DNA of 64,000 bases from Oscheius onirici (Eukaryota; Nematoda; Chromadorea; Rhabditida; Rhabditidae). The position numbers and the translations under genes were made by a program. The stretch's first letter is position 1. Each line of letters begins with the position of its first letter. Where the stretch lies: assembly GCA_932521025.1 (NCBI GenBank), contig OW051473.1, positions 9,796,001 to 9,860,000 of the forward strand. The letters are read 5' to 3'. The notes beneath the pieces are model-generated. The model had not been told where the DNA came from and searched no databases. It saw only the letters and a program-made list of their open reading frames with translations. Positions 1 through 12,483 of this stretch are shown one piece after another.

Positions 1-1044
1 GAAAACTGTCATTTTATGCCAATTGAGCATCAAAAGTGTTGTTTTTCCCGTTTTTTAATGACAGGTAGGTTTTCATAGGTGTAGAATTCGATTACAACGT
101 CAAAAATACATGATAATGCCAAAAATAAACTAATTTTCTCGGATTTAGCCACGAAATTTCAAATTGGCGCGCAAACATGGGTGCCGCTCTTCGTTGGAAA
201 TGGACCATAGTGGTAAAGCGTCGGCCTTGGGAATTAAACCCCCTTGCGAGGAGACGGGAGTTCGATTCTCCGATTCTCTTAGGGCAGATCTTTTTGTTTT
301 TATTCTTTTAGCATTTCAGAGCATTCCCGATCGTTTTTGTGTGTCCCAAAGGGCGCCGAGATCCAAATGATCAACTGAATTGCAATACTTGTCTTGGATT
401 ATCGCACCTGCTGATATGGGCTTGCTGTCATGTTTTATCGACAGAATTCACTTATAAACATATGAATGCTGTTTACGAACGGTGTCGTCATTTTCCCTAC
501 AGTCTGTGTCCTTTTTTCCGTGAACACTGCGGTATATACAAGCTCTCTTCCGCTCCCTTTCCATCCGTAATCGCACTGTTTTTTTACTCTTTCCACCAAC
601 CATGTAGACTGTATGAAGCATGTCAATCGAACAGACCCGCTAAGAAGAGCGAGCTTCGTTGTTCTGATGACATCATGATCCTCCCATCTACACTAAATTT
701 TCCGAGAAATCAGTGCAGAGTAAACTCTATGGATAAGGGATCTTTTTTATGTTTATGTTAACGATTTCTCATGATCTCCGCTCTGATGACCATTAACGCT
801 CATTTCTAGCCTTTTGAGTGCTGCGTCACTCATGCTAGTCACTCTTACATAGTTTATCATGTTGATCGTTCATTTATTTTAACAAACTATCCGCTTTTCC
901 GCAGTTTTTCATTGTATCTTCGAATGTGTGAAAATCTGTAGATTTTAGTGAAAATGCCGCCTTGTACCTTGCAAATCTTCGTTTTTTACTTTTAGACATT
1001 TTTAGTTTCTATTTCGGCTCGTTTTTGTGCTGCTACTGACTGCT
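1..1044. other. Non-coding 5' flank
   Basis: No supported coding exon is visible here. Open frames are short and lack splice context. The only recognisable object is a tRNA-like element near position 203-286, listed separately. Confidence 0.5.
203..286 (+). repeat. tRNA-derived repeat (SINE-like head), copy 1
   Basis: The stretch resembles the 14147-14232 element base for base over much of its length: a D-arm-like AGTGGTAAAGCG, a CGGCCTTGGGA block, a C-run, then AGACGGGAGTTCGATTCTCC, which looks like a T arm with a B box. The acceptor stem is not convincing and no clean anticodon arm forms. It ends in GGGCA followed by a T-run. I read it as a decayed tRNA-derived repeat, not a working tRNA. 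Confidence 0.5.
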
Positions 1045-2761
1045 ATGTTGTCTGCCAACTTTGCAAAGCACAAGGTGCAGGTACTTATCCTCTTTTAGTA
1101 TTTTGAAATCCTTTTCAGGTTCATCCGAGCTCTGCTCACATAAACGCTCTGGCAGTGAAGACAGCGGGTCTCTGCCATGACTTACTCGATGCGATGCCAC
1201 AAACTTTCGATGTTAGTACCAATATCTACAAGGGCATGAAACAGACAGTAAGCTATTCTGTCGCCTTCGTTTCAAGAGACTGTATACCGATGGGCAGAGT
1301 TTTTATTTAGCACGACGCAGTCGGTTAGAGGTTAGATAGACTGCGAAGCATAACATGCGTCGTTTCGATTCCTTTTAGGTTAAAGCTTTTTTCTCAAGTA
1401 CTCGAGAACGCCTATCAAGGGTTATTACGCTCAGAGTTTCGTTAAAATGTGCATTTTAAAATGCGAATTCAAACAAGGTACTGCTTTGGGGCCACTTTAA
1501 GTAGTTTCAATAGAGAGACGATACCGCGGTCTGAAACTTGGTTTGTTTAGAAGCTACAATTATTTGAACCTCGATGCGATCTCAAGGACGAGAATGAGCA
1601 GCTCTTCGGCAACAGTTTCAAGCTGAAAAGGGAACTGAAGGATCTCAAACAAAACGCCTCGAATGAGTGGAGTCGTCAGCGTCGAACGGTAATACCAAAC
1701 TCGAAACTTGTTACTCCTCTTTCCAGATGGAGACCGAAATACTTCGTTTTCGTGATAATGCAAATCACAATGAAGGAGTCGTCCGTCGCAACAGAGAAGT
1801 TCAGTGTCAAACAGAAGGAACGGATTTCCTACGTTTTTTTTAATTTTCATCGAGCTGAACAACAGATCAAGGTAAGTGCCTTTTTTGTTGTTTTGAAAAT
1901 GAAGGCAATAAAGAGCAGAGAGACAGATAGACAGAAGGACAGAAGAAAAGAGAGAGAGAGACAGAAAATCAGAGACACATAGACAGGTAGACAGAGGGAC
2001 AGAGAGACAGAGAGGCTGTAAGTACGAGCTTTGCTTTCAGGACGACCGAGCCTATGCAGATTCTCTTCAGAGAAAACTGAACCAATATCGTCAATCCTAT
2101 CTAGACCAGCTTCATTTGAAAAGAAAGGCGGATTCCGCTATTTCCTCAAAGAACGCCGAAATTGAGATATGCACAGTAAACAAATCGAAAGACTGGAGTC
2201 ACGGTAAGAAAGTTCTTTTTGTTTTTTGATTTTCCATTTAAGCATTACCCACAATGTGGATTGCCTTTCAGCAGGTCAAATCTATTGCCTTCAAGTGTTG
2301 AAGGTGCTGAACGAGGTCAGGTTTGACGAATTTTCTCCTTTTCCGGTTTCAAAAATTTCTGGATAAGGAGTGATTTTCGACGAACGTTTTGATGCTACTA
2401 AACTAAAAAATTTCAGCTAAAGTTCTTCCACAAAGCCAGTCAAAGACCCGACGTCGAAAACTGGTAACTTCAAACGCCTCATTTTGTTCATCCATTTTTC
2501 AGTACTGAGAGGGAGCTGAAAGTCCTGGCCAAGTCCATTTCGAATTTCTGGAAAAAGATAAAAAAGGAGAACAATGTGATTTTCAAAGTTCTATCCGCGG
2601 GCAATCTTATGGACAGAGAAGAGCAATTCTACATGCTTTGTAAGTTGATTAGCTGACAGACACTGTTTTTAGGTTGCGTCTTCGTGACTGAAAATTACGT
2701 ACAGCCGAAACCAGAAGTTCCATCAAGCTCTTCTCGAGCCAATCGCTGTAGCATTATGTAG
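1045..2761 (+). CDS. Coiled-coil protein with C-terminal CSIM prenylation box
   Basis: Exons read as 1045-1080, 1119-1247, 1551-1688, 1727 to about 1871, 2041 to about 2203, an exon near 2274-2326, 2503-2639 and a last exon near 2672-2761. The product is rich in charged heptad-like sequence (for example KLKRELKDLKQ and SLQRKLNQYRQSYLDQL), typical of a coiled coil. The final residues are Cys-Ser-Ile-Met and then TAG, a textbook CaaX box of the farnesylated type, so the protein is probably lipid-anchored. The same four residues end vertebrate prelamin A, but I see no lamin Ig-fold and do not claim a lamin. Around 1832-1840 an eight-T run separates two reading frames that both look coding, so either the splice structure is unusual or there is a one-base indel. 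AATAAA follows at 2792. The start is the first ATG in frame; 5' exons could be missing. Confidence 0.55.
1900..2032. repeat. Imperfect GACA/GA microsatellite in an intron
   Basis: A run of AGACAGATAGACAGAAGGACAG-type units, interrupted by GA repeats, fills the intron just before the exon at 2041. It is simple-sequence DNA and not coding. Confidence 0.8.
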
Positions 2762-2791
2762 AAAATTTTCTATTCGCGCTTGCTTTCACTT

Positions 2792-2797
2792 AATAAA
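2792..2797 (+). terminator. Poly(A) signal of the CSIM gene
   Basis: AATAAA lies about 30 bases after the stop codon at 2759-2761, a normal distance for a short nematode 3' UTR. Confidence 0.6.
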
Positions 2798-2799
2798 GA

Positions 2800-4851
2800 T
2801 ATGTGCAGATTTTGTAGCTTTCTAATTTTCACTAGAGACTGCGTTCCTTTTCCCGGATCGCGTGTTTACAGCTTACTCTTTCGCGCCCTTTTCAGTCGAC
2901 TATTATGATCACCTGTTGAAAAAGCGCCGATCTCACGTGAAGAGCTTATGCAAATTTCCCTCTACCGGTCTCCAGCTGACCTCAGTTTATATCTCAAATC
3001 TTCGGTGTAAATGTTTTTCTTTGTCCAGGTTCCGCATTCATCTTCCGAGGACAGTTGGCACACTTGATCGAGGAGCCCTTCTCGTATTATGCGGAACTCT
3101 GTCCGAGTCTTTTGTTTCATCCTCGTTCGGTTATTGATCCTGTTCTGCACAGTCTTGCAGGTGTCTACTTTTTCGCAAGTGTTGCGCATCCTGTTTGCAG
3201 AAGAACTTCGCCCAATTTATGGCCATTTGCATATAGCGTGCAGGGCACGTAGTACTCGCACATTCGCTGATCCACCTTTTCACACACCTCAGGTTTCATT
3301 CCCTCAACCCGTCAGAGCATTTCCCAAAGATTAGAGAACCAAACGACGTAGGTGCGCGATAAACAAAAAAGGGTTGAACTGTTCTGTGAGCTTTTCACAA
3401 TGTCTCGCGCCGCGACAATCAACGCTCCTTCCTCGTGGCACTTTTCGTAAGATGACGTAGAAGTTTTGTTCATTTGTCCAAATAAAACGCGACCCGGGGC
3501 TGTCCTGACCGTTGATACGCGTGTCGTCGCTTGTGCCCATTACACCTGGCATTCCCAGCATCCATGCACACACTTACTTTTTAACGCACAGCGAATCAGA
3601 TAAGAAGTCCTGTGAACTGTGTGTCTGTTTGCACACTAGTTACGCGTCTTTTTTCAAGAATCTTCCAGGGGAGAGACCGAGATCAATGCTTGATTATCAG
3701 TCCGAGTGGACCCCTCCGTATTTGTGTGTGTGTTGCTGCAGCAGCAGCAAAATCTGATCGTTTTCTCACTCCCTCTACTCTCTTCCGGGTCCCAAAGGCA
3801 CAGGCGCCAGTTAACTTTTGACGTCACCAGTTCAGCAGAAATCGTCGGTGACAGCTGTCTTTTCAGTATTTTATGCTTATAACAAAAAGGACCGGAAAAC
3901 TTTTTAAATGTGTTTTATTTACGATAGCAGTTTTGCATTTTGGTCTTTCGACGGCGGAACAGTGCAGCACCAAGGCCACCGTAGGCCGCACTATTCCAGC
4001 CACCAACAAGGTGTCTAACGGCCGTGTTCTTCTCCGCTTTTTGCTCGGAATATTTACTGCGTCCACGGGCTCAAGTTTCGAAGTTTGAAAGCTGCTTCGG
4101 TTGCCTCTTAGATTGCACGCAGTTGCGCCCGTCGCTGCCGAGTGGTTTATTTGAGCTGGCGATCTGCTTACGTTTTGTGCTTACGTAGCGCCTCGCTTTT
4201 AAAAAAGCGTGCACTCTTATTACTTAACAACCAACAGCTACTCATTCTCGTTGATCGGCATCCTCAGGAGAGAAAGGGGAAGAAAACGTTCCTCGTCCTC
4301 TCCTACTTTAACCCATTTACCGGGGGCACTCGTCTTCACAAATCAGAGCTTTTCAAAAATTCGGATTCCAAAGTTAAAGGGGGAAAGTGTGCGGTCGGGG
4401 GCGAATGATTGTTCTCTGTGCTTTTGAGGCCGGTGCGCTTGGTGGCCCAGCCGCTGCCGCCCGCCGCCACAACCCCCTCTGCATCCTCGCTATTGCTCTC
4501 TAGGATTTCCCGCCAATTTTTCTTTCACTGTCAGGCTATTTTTTCGAAAAACAGCTGAAGGTCGTCGTTCTTTAATCCGCAGGTGCAGAAAGTTGTACTC
4601 AGCGCTAAGAAACGCTGGAAGTGGATCATCGAGTAGCACAATTTGCTCAAAGCAAATATTCTTTGGACTTCTCCCAGGCAACCGCGTTCATAGCAGTTTT
4701 TCCCCTCTCCTCGAAACCGCTTTGGCAGAAATCCTTGCCACTTTACAAAACTTTCTAGAACTTTTCTCTCAGCCACGGGGATTAGTCATTCTCGTGTCCA
4801 CATTGCTTTTACAGCAAATTAGATTTCTTTTTGCAGTTTGGGCCGGAAGCA
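2800..4851. other. Intergenic, no supported gene
   Basis: Several overlapping short frames exist between 2862 and 4776, on both strands, but none has a family match, a consistent splice chain or a start context. A CTG-like GCAGCAGCAGC patch occurs near 3736. I see nothing else. Confidence 0.5.
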
Positions 4852-6944
4852 ATGGAAGACGCGGGTTCATCTAGCGGGATGAGCCTTATGCTCTCAGCTG
4901 GAATCTCCAATAATCTCGACGACGATATGTGGAGCTGTTACACTGGCTTCGGAGACTATAAACCAGGTAAACTTTTCATGTTTTTTTTCAAGTTTTATTG
5001 TCTATTTTGAGATAACGTTTCTCTGGAAGATTCTGCAGGAAATTCTCCCAGTTCTTTGTTCTCCCTTGACGATCATGACTTTTCCTTGCCGAATTCCACA
5101 AGCTCGTCGAGTTTTAGCAGTCCACTTCCTTCTTTTGATGCAGATCTCGATAGTAAGCCCTTTTTCATATTTTCAGCCCATAATTTTCAGGCACCTCATT
5201 TCCGAATCTTGATCTCACGCCGCTTCCTGATCCTTCTATAGCTTTTCCCACTCTTCCCAGGGAAGAAACTAAGCCTAATCCGGCCAGACGTCCAGTCATG
5301 GGTAATTCTTATTAATTTCTTTTCTAAAAAAACAGTTTCAGTTCGAAAAAGAATGCGTGAGTGTTCGATGGTTTGCTGGCTATTCCGTACACTCTTGACA
5401 TCAGAATACCGTGCTCTGCCCCTGAACGCCATCTTTGAAATCTTTGAAGATACAGTGAGTTGCCTTTTCTGCCCTTCCCATGCCTTATCTGTCTATAATC
5501 TGCCGTGACGTGCCTTGCCGGTCTAAACCTTCACCGAGTAATTGAGGCTCACGGCAACGCTGTAGCCTTGAGAATCTGAGTGAGAAAAAGCTGATTTATC
5601 TGCTAATGAGCTCAAATCAACTGCAGCTTTTCTTGCAGAGCGCTTGAGATGTTTACATTTTAGAATCCGTCCTCGGCCCACGGACGCCATTGGCGGCAAT
5701 CCATTCGACATTGTCTAATGTCATCTTCGGTCTTTGTTCGCGTCCTGACCCCGAATGTGAGTTCTTTTTCCATCAAAAAAGATCTTGGTTTAAAAACGAT
5801 TGTGTTAGCGGAAGCCAGTGTAATATTCTGTGCCTATGCCATACGGCCTCTCACTTGTTGACAAGTCGAGAGATCCGTGGTCGCTCCTCGACAGATTATC
5901 AAGGAACTTTGAACGAATGAGGATATATATGAGCTGATAAGCATCAACAAATTACACAGAGACTTGTTTGGCACTGCCGCGACTGATTGATGTATTTTTA
6001 GCCTCGCAAAGACTTTCTCGTTATGAATGAGGCTGGATCTTGGTGGACTGTGCACCCAGACTGTGAGGCCGCTTGCGCAGAGGACGTCTTTCGGCCTGGA
6101 CTTGCACACAAGTGCCCTCCCAATAGCGGAGGAGGTGTCATCAGGTAGATCTTTAACTTTTTCTAAATGGATGCATCTCAACCGGGTCCTGTAACGAAGT
6201 TTCCCACAACATACAATGTTGGTTTTGAAACGTTCAGCCAAGTTATAGTAGTGGACAAGCTCTGCAACTTTAGAGATAGCTGTAAAGCTTGAAAATGATT
6301 TGGTCTCAGTGAAATCTTGCTCCGAGTACAGGAAACTTGAATTTCTACTGTGACAGAAATATTTTCAAGCTTTGCCACCATGTTCTACGAAGTTGTCATC
6401 GAGAGATCATCGAATACTATCTTTGCTGAACACCCAAAAGCTGGAAAATGTCTGGCTGAGCTAGAAAGTGAAAAAGATGTTTAGACTAAAAAGGCAAAAA
6501 TGTTTGCCCTTGGACCGATTCGAACCATCGATCAAATTTTGTTTGCCTTTTTTTCTAGGAACGTTTCAACAGTTTTACGACCCATATTTTCCAACGAACG
6601 TTGCCTATTAATAATGTTTTCATTCAGAGTCAGAACTTACCGTGTGGATGACGCTCAAGAAGTTACTCGCAAGGAGCAGCAGCAGCCCCAGTCCGTCAAG
6701 GAAAAGTGGAAGGGCGACAGACTGTTTGCCAACAGGCGGCGACCAATGTATATTCACTTTCTGACAACTTTTCAAGCCATTAACTTTTAGGACAAGAAAC
6801 GCCGTGCCCATGAGAAGCTCCATACAATACAAGGCAATGTCGGCTAATGTCTCTCGCGGCAACCATCTTGTTGTGGATCATGAGGAAGAGGTAAACTTTT
6901 ACATTTTTCCTATATTTTAAAGCAGTTTTCAGGTCATCGGGTAG
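4852..6944 (+). CDS. Divergent forkhead (FOX) transcription factor
   Basis: Nine exons close in frame: 4852-4966, 5039-5152, 5191-5301, 5342-5454, 5664-5756, 6002-6144, 6628-6747, 6791-6890, 6933-6944, giving 306 residues. Residues about 114-205 form a winged-helix domain: an opening helix with SMVCWLFRTLL, the turn LPLNAIFEIFEDT, the recognition helix HWRQSIRHCLMSSSVFVRV and a wing with GSWWTVHPD. The family consensus in the recognition helix is W-x-N-S-I-R-H-N-L-S, so here the first Asn is Gln, the second Asn is Cys and Ser is Met; the Arg-His pair is kept. The N-terminal 110 residues are acidic and Ser/Pro-rich, like an activation region; the C-terminal part is basic with a Gln run. It should act in the nucleus as a DNA-binding regulator. 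The subfamily is unclear. Confidence 0.8.
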
Positions 6945-9900
6945 ACCACACTCCAAGAACTTAGGCAATTAATTACTAGACACACTCATATCATACGTAA
7001 CCGCTTTATCACCTCCTCCTCTTTTATTTTTGTCTAGAAACTTACGCAAAACATGTAGGGTTAATAGTTTTCCTGGTACTGATGTCACGGTGACTTTTCG
7101 CGCGCGTGTATCGGAACCAAAATCCACACTGGGTACCTCACTATCATAACGTCTAGCAATGATTATTCACGTTAGTTCTTTCACTCCTCTTCCTCTCCCG
7201 TTTTATAGAAATTAATGTTTTTGTCGTTGTTTTGGCTTGTTCCTTTTTTTAATAATTCTTATATGATGATAAACCCGTTTTCTTTGTACTCGAGTATTCA
7301 CCTGCCAACTCGACGATGACATGGAGAAGCAATCTGTGTTCTCTCCAAAAACGTGGTCACTAATCATTTCTGTTTACAGACTTCCGCTGCTTCTGAATCA
7401 TGACAGACATGTTTTGAGGAAGCTCTGGGAACACTTTGGACCCACTTGCCTCATCAGAAATTGCTATGATTGTAGTTTTCCCTTAAACTTGTTGGACGTT
7501 TTGCTTGATTAGGCTTCTGTAACACGTGCAAACATCTGTCTTTTCAACGACTCTAATCGTTCGCGAAAAGAAAAAAAGATCATTTGATTCACGCTGGCGA
7601 ATGGTCAGTACTTTTGAACCTCTTCCACTGAGGCAAACTCTCAATTGATGAGTCTCTGCTAGATTCTAGCCACCAATTTCAGTAACTTTTAGCTATTCGT
7701 CAAAAAAGATATATTTTTTTCAATCTTTTCGTAGTTTTGGAAGCTTTATCTCTCACAGAAACCGTAATGAACAAACTGTCAGAAAAGTGTCTGCGAGTCA
7801 GTTGAGATGTGCTGAAAACTGTTCCTCTTGTTTCTCGGGTGTAGGACATCGGACAGGTATAAGATTCATAATGCTTCTGTGCAGCCTCCTTCGGTAATGA
7901 CAAAAGGATAGAGCTGGAAGACACAGAGTCCCAGAATGAAGAAAACGCAGAAACCGAAACAACTTTTTTCCACTTTCCAAAAGTTAAAAAACAAGACTTA
8001 AGATAGGTCTTCCGAAGGAAAGAAATCCATGTTATTGGCGTCAAGAACTTAGGCATTACAGGGCGAAAGATAGAAAATGACAATTAACTGGACTAGATTC
8101 GATGTAAGCTGCGTGAAGGTTTCCTAAGTCATAACATTAAGTTAACAGATATATTAGGAGCAGTATAGAGTGACCGAGTTTTTGACTCCACCTAGATCCA
8201 GAAGGTTCAAATAACATTTTGGTGAAAAATCGACAGGTGAAAACATTGCAAAAAACCAGGCGTTTGTTACTGTGAACTTTACACTTATTGTCGAATATTC
8301 TACCTCGAAATCACCTGTCCCAATCGGCTCTACATGTCTCTATGGTGGTGGTGCTTGTACTATCAGCTCGCTTTTTTAAATTAAGGATACTTGCACTGCA
8401 TGGGATCTAAAACTATTGTGACACGTTCGCGCCAAATCTAATTTTCGAGCCGGTCTAATAAAACCGTTTATTCGCCGCCATGTACCCTTGTCGCCCAGCT
8501 CATACATCTTTTGAATGATGTGGGGAGTAGAGACTACAATTAGCCTTTAATTTTCCGGAGCTGCCAAAGTTTTGGGGAAGGAGGACAAAAATTAGGTCCC
8601 CTGTGATGTTATCCAACAAGACAGTCCCTTGAAAACTTTCAGCCCAATTAAACTCTTGCTCTAACCGTCTGGCGATCTCAATTGTAACCCAATTTTACGA
8701 CTTCACCTGGTCTTCTTTTCTTCGATTCCATCACACACGTGAGCAAGTTCTCTCACCTGCTCGAACTCTTTCTAATACATTTCTGGGTAATATTTGTGCT
8801 CTCGGAATGTTTATCGTTCCAGTTGTAGACGCAGTTCACAGAACAAATTTTGGTTCCTTTTTCATTGAAGTTATTGAAACTAATGCTATAGGGAAGTTGA
8901 AAAACATAATTGAACGACATTGCAACAGCCTTCAAAACATGTCATTACCTATTGACAAGCTACAGGTATTATTAAGCCTATTTTTGTTCGCAACTAGCAG
9001 TCATGAAGTAGTCAAACTTCTTAAAATCTGGAGCTAGTTCCCAGTTTTGCGTCGGAGGCAAAATTGTCATGAATAGTACTGTTGTGTCTTCGGGAAGATA
9101 CAAACTTGTGGTTTTTAGTCCGAGAAGTACGAAAACCATGAAAAAGGTCTCCATATGACGTTCAAAGTCTAATATTTTGTAGCTTTTATCGGCAGCGGGT
9201 AGCTGAGCAACCGCAAGGCACTTTCCAATGATTCTTCCTATGCCGCTCAGTCTAGAGTAACTGTTTCGCATACCTATGTTTTCAATTTGCCCAGCACACA
9301 AAAACGCATATTTTCAATTTCACCGTTTATAAATTGAGAGTTCGTGAGTTAGTTACTTTTTTCTTTCGATCTTTTAAAGCCGTCGAAAAAAAGTGTATTG
9401 AAATGTATTGCTTGTGTTTACTAATTAGTTTTTGTCTGACAAAAATCTCGTTTGTTGAGAATCGGAATTTCGTGACGTGCTCGTTATCATGTTGCTAGTG
9501 GAATAATTTTAATTTGACCCCTTTACAAGATCCTTCTGACACCGTAAAGCTTCTTACTGTACCCTATTTTAAAACTTCTTTTCACTACGTGACTCTGTCA
9601 CAACCCTAGTCGGCTCGAGGTTTTGGTGCCGAAGCAAGTTGTTCAAGATATTGTCTAGTCTAGGTCATGGATATCACTCAAGCAAACTTCTTGGCAGCTC
9701 CCTACCTTCTCCATCTGACTCAATGATTGCAGTTGTTTTCGTTATTGTTCAAAGAACTAAGCAAACATCTTTACCCGAACTTCTTTCGTTTTTAACGTAC
9801 ACTTTTTGAAGGTTTATGTCGTTTTACGAACTAATAAATCTAGTGCCTTCTAGTTTGAACCCATTGAGAAAACTACGATTCCGACCGAAACTCATTATTC

Positions 9901-10356
9901 TGTGGTGTCATTCCAGTAGTATAGCGCAATGATCTTTGCCATCGAAGTTTTTCAAATTTCAATAGTAGACACCAATCATACTTGGCTGTCTATTATAGAC
10001 GGGTTAATAATAAAAGACCAAGAAAATTAATTTTCTCGGCTCTGCCGAGGTTCGAAGATCTCTACGTCAGGATGTTTCCATTTCTGACTACTCTGGCATG
10101 GAAAACTACTATTTTCTTACGAAGTGCAGCGTTTTCTTCATTTCCTTTCATTTTTTCAGTAGACTTTGAACTCTATGATCTACATAAATGTCTAGGGCAT
10201 AGCTTTTCCGGTAGACCATTAGAAGCTCTCCCTCTCGGTCTCCACAAGTTGATTACTCTACGAAGCAGCTGCCAATCGACGGTGTCGCCAACACTTCTTA
10301 TTGCCCACTCCTTTTTCATTTAGCCTATAAAATAGAGTATTCTTTATTTCAGAGCT
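6945..10356. other. Intergenic, about 3.4 kb without a supported gene
   Basis: The stretch between the forkhead and G-alpha genes is AT-rich and stop-dense. Open frames at 7321, 7700-8083, 8807 and 8978-9301 have no recognisable domain. Regulatory DNA for either gene may lie here, but I cannot point to a site. Confidence 0.5.
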
Positions 10357-12483
10357 ATGGGCATTTGCCAAAGCCTGCTCCTGAGCGATGAGGAGAAGAA
10401 GGCCTTTGTCACGAGCAGGTCCATAGACCAGGATCTGAAGGAGGATGCCGATGCCGGAAAGACGATCATGAAGCTACTATTGCTCGGTACGCCTAGGAAA
10501 AAAAAGAGTAAAATTATTTAGTACACCAGTGCAAGAGCACTGTTTTCAAGATACAATGTGTTATAGTTTTGTAGCTTTCCAACCCTCCTTCGATACTTCA
10601 ATGTAGTGCTTCCATAATCGCTAAAAATTCCTAAAGATCTCAGAATAGAGATCTCCTTCCCTTGTTTAGCAGTGTTCTGCAAAGTTATAGCGTTTGATTT
10701 GTCTTGCAACTGTGCAAAACAATGAAATCTAGCCGCAAGAGAGAAACTACACCCTGTATCTAAAGATAGATCATTAGTGTCTTGTTTTTGTGTATTTCGC
10801 GCTAAACTATCACAAGTTTCTAGCCTCAAAACATCTTGAAACTGAACTAAAATAACAGTTAGAAGCTCAGCGTAAGCTCATTTCAAGCCTTGAACTATAC
10901 AAGGAGGGCGTTAGTTCAAACTGCCGCGTTATTTGGGTTTTTTGAAGGCTGAAGAAAAATGCAGCAAAGCGGTATAAAGTTCGCTTTGCTCAGTATCAAT
11001 CGGGAGTTCTGCCATCGTCCTTAGGCTCTCTCTGGATCCTTTTGAACTCGATAACACGGTAGTAGCAGAGCCATGCTTCAATTGAATCCGAGTGTCTTAT
11101 ACTTTGCTTCCCACTTTCGAAAACATTCTCTTAAACTGAACATCATGCAAAACAAATTAACTCGTGAACGCAACTTCATTATTTAACAACAATCCGCATA
11201 TTTCGCATAGTTATCCATTTTCAGGCCCTGGAGAATCTGGAAAAAGTACTGTCCTCAAGCAAATGAAGTAGGTTCCATCCACTTCTTCTCTTCAAGCTCA
11301 CTTTTTCAGGATTATTCATTTGAATGGTTATTCTCAAGAAGAGCTCAGGAATCGTCGTCCTGGCGTCTATTACAATGTTATAGATTGCATGCTTCAGTTG
11401 CTGATCGGAGTCGACGATTTGTTCTTGAGGCTCACTCCAGAGAGACAGGTACCTCACTTTTGACATAGTTTATCTATGAATCTTTTAGATCGAGGCAAAT
11501 TTATTGAAAAGCATTGAAATTAAGGACATTAACGATACTTTGGACGATGTAAGTTAGGATTGTTAAGCTATATACTTCACATTTTTTAGGTTCTCGTAGA
11601 CGCTGTGAAAAACCTCTGGGAGGACAAAATAGTAAAGGAGGCTTATGGTCGAAGGAGTGAATTCCAACTTAATGACAGTTCCGCATAGTCTGTTCCGTTT
11701 TTTTTATCAAAAACACTTCAAATTCAGCTTTTTCGACGCACTTGACAGAATCAGACAACCGACATACATCCCGACGCAGCAGGATGTTCTAATGACCAGG
11801 GTGCCGACGAGTGGAATCCAGGAGATGAGATATACTTACAAGCAGATTACTTTTAGGTTTGAGGCTTAAAAAATATAAACTAAAATGTGATTTAAGAATA
11901 TTTGACATGGGTGGACAGCGAACGGAGAGACGAAAATGGCTTCACTGTTTTGACTGTGTTGACGCCATCATGTTCATTGTGGCAATTTCAGAGTATGATC
12001 AGACTATAAGAGAGGACCATACGACGGTAACAGACTCATGAAACTTACAATAGTTTCTTCAGAACCGAATGAGAGAGTCTCTTAACCTCTTTGCTACAAT
12101 TATTAACAATCCGTACTTTGCAAAATCTCAAGCAATTCTTTTTCTTAACAAAAAAGATCTCTTTGAGGAGAAGATCAAAAGAGTTCCCCTTTCACTACAC
12201 TTTCCCAAGTTTAAAGGTGAGACTTAAAACGTAATTTTCGTGAGATTTATGCTCAGGAGAAGATACCCTGGAATCTGGCTCAGCTTACTTTAAAAAGTTT
12301 TTCGAGAGGCTGAAGAAGGATCAGGAGAAAACACTCTATACCCATCTTACGTGTGCTACAGATACCAACCAGGTATACTCATCAGAATGTCGCCGAATGC
12401 CTCGTTTTCAGGTTCAATTGGTCCTGAACAATGCTACCGACATGATTATAGCCAATAACTTTAAGCAGACTGGAGTGGCTTAG
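10357..12483 (+). CDS. Heterotrimeric G-protein alpha subunit (nematode GPA-like)
   Basis: Ten exons close in frame: 10357-10486, 11225-11267, 11310-11448, 11489-11548, 11590-11687, 11728-11856, 11897-12026, 12063-12216, 12257-12372, 12412-12483; 356 residues, the usual family length. The N-terminus MGIC fits myristoylation at Gly2 and palmitoylation at Cys4. The G boxes are present: P-loop GPGESGKST, switch I TRVPTSGI with the catalytic Arg, switch [15 protein letters not shown] with the catalytic Gln, FLNKKDLF (NKxD) and TCATDT (TCAT). The protein binds GTP and relays signals from seven-helix receptors at the plasma membrane. Oddities: the second P-loop residue, Ala in most family members, is Pro; the switch I Lys is also Pro; the C-terminus is KQTGVA, with no Cys at position -4, so it is not a pertussis-toxin-type Gi/Go tail. 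This fits the fast-evolving chemosensory GPA group of nematodes rather than a conserved Gq/Gs/Go/G12 class. Confidence 0.93.

Noticed and set aside
1045-2761. Calling the CSIM gene a nuclear lamin
   Set aside because: Only the four-residue end agrees. The rod is short and irregular and no Ig-like tail domain is visible.
2862-4776. Cluster of overlapping open frames on both strands
   Set aside because: No domain, no coherent splice chain and no start context. They read as chance frames.
6480-6545. Another tRNA-like repeat in a forkhead intron
   Set aside because: Only a B-box-like GGTTCGAATC on the minus strand is visible, with no stems.
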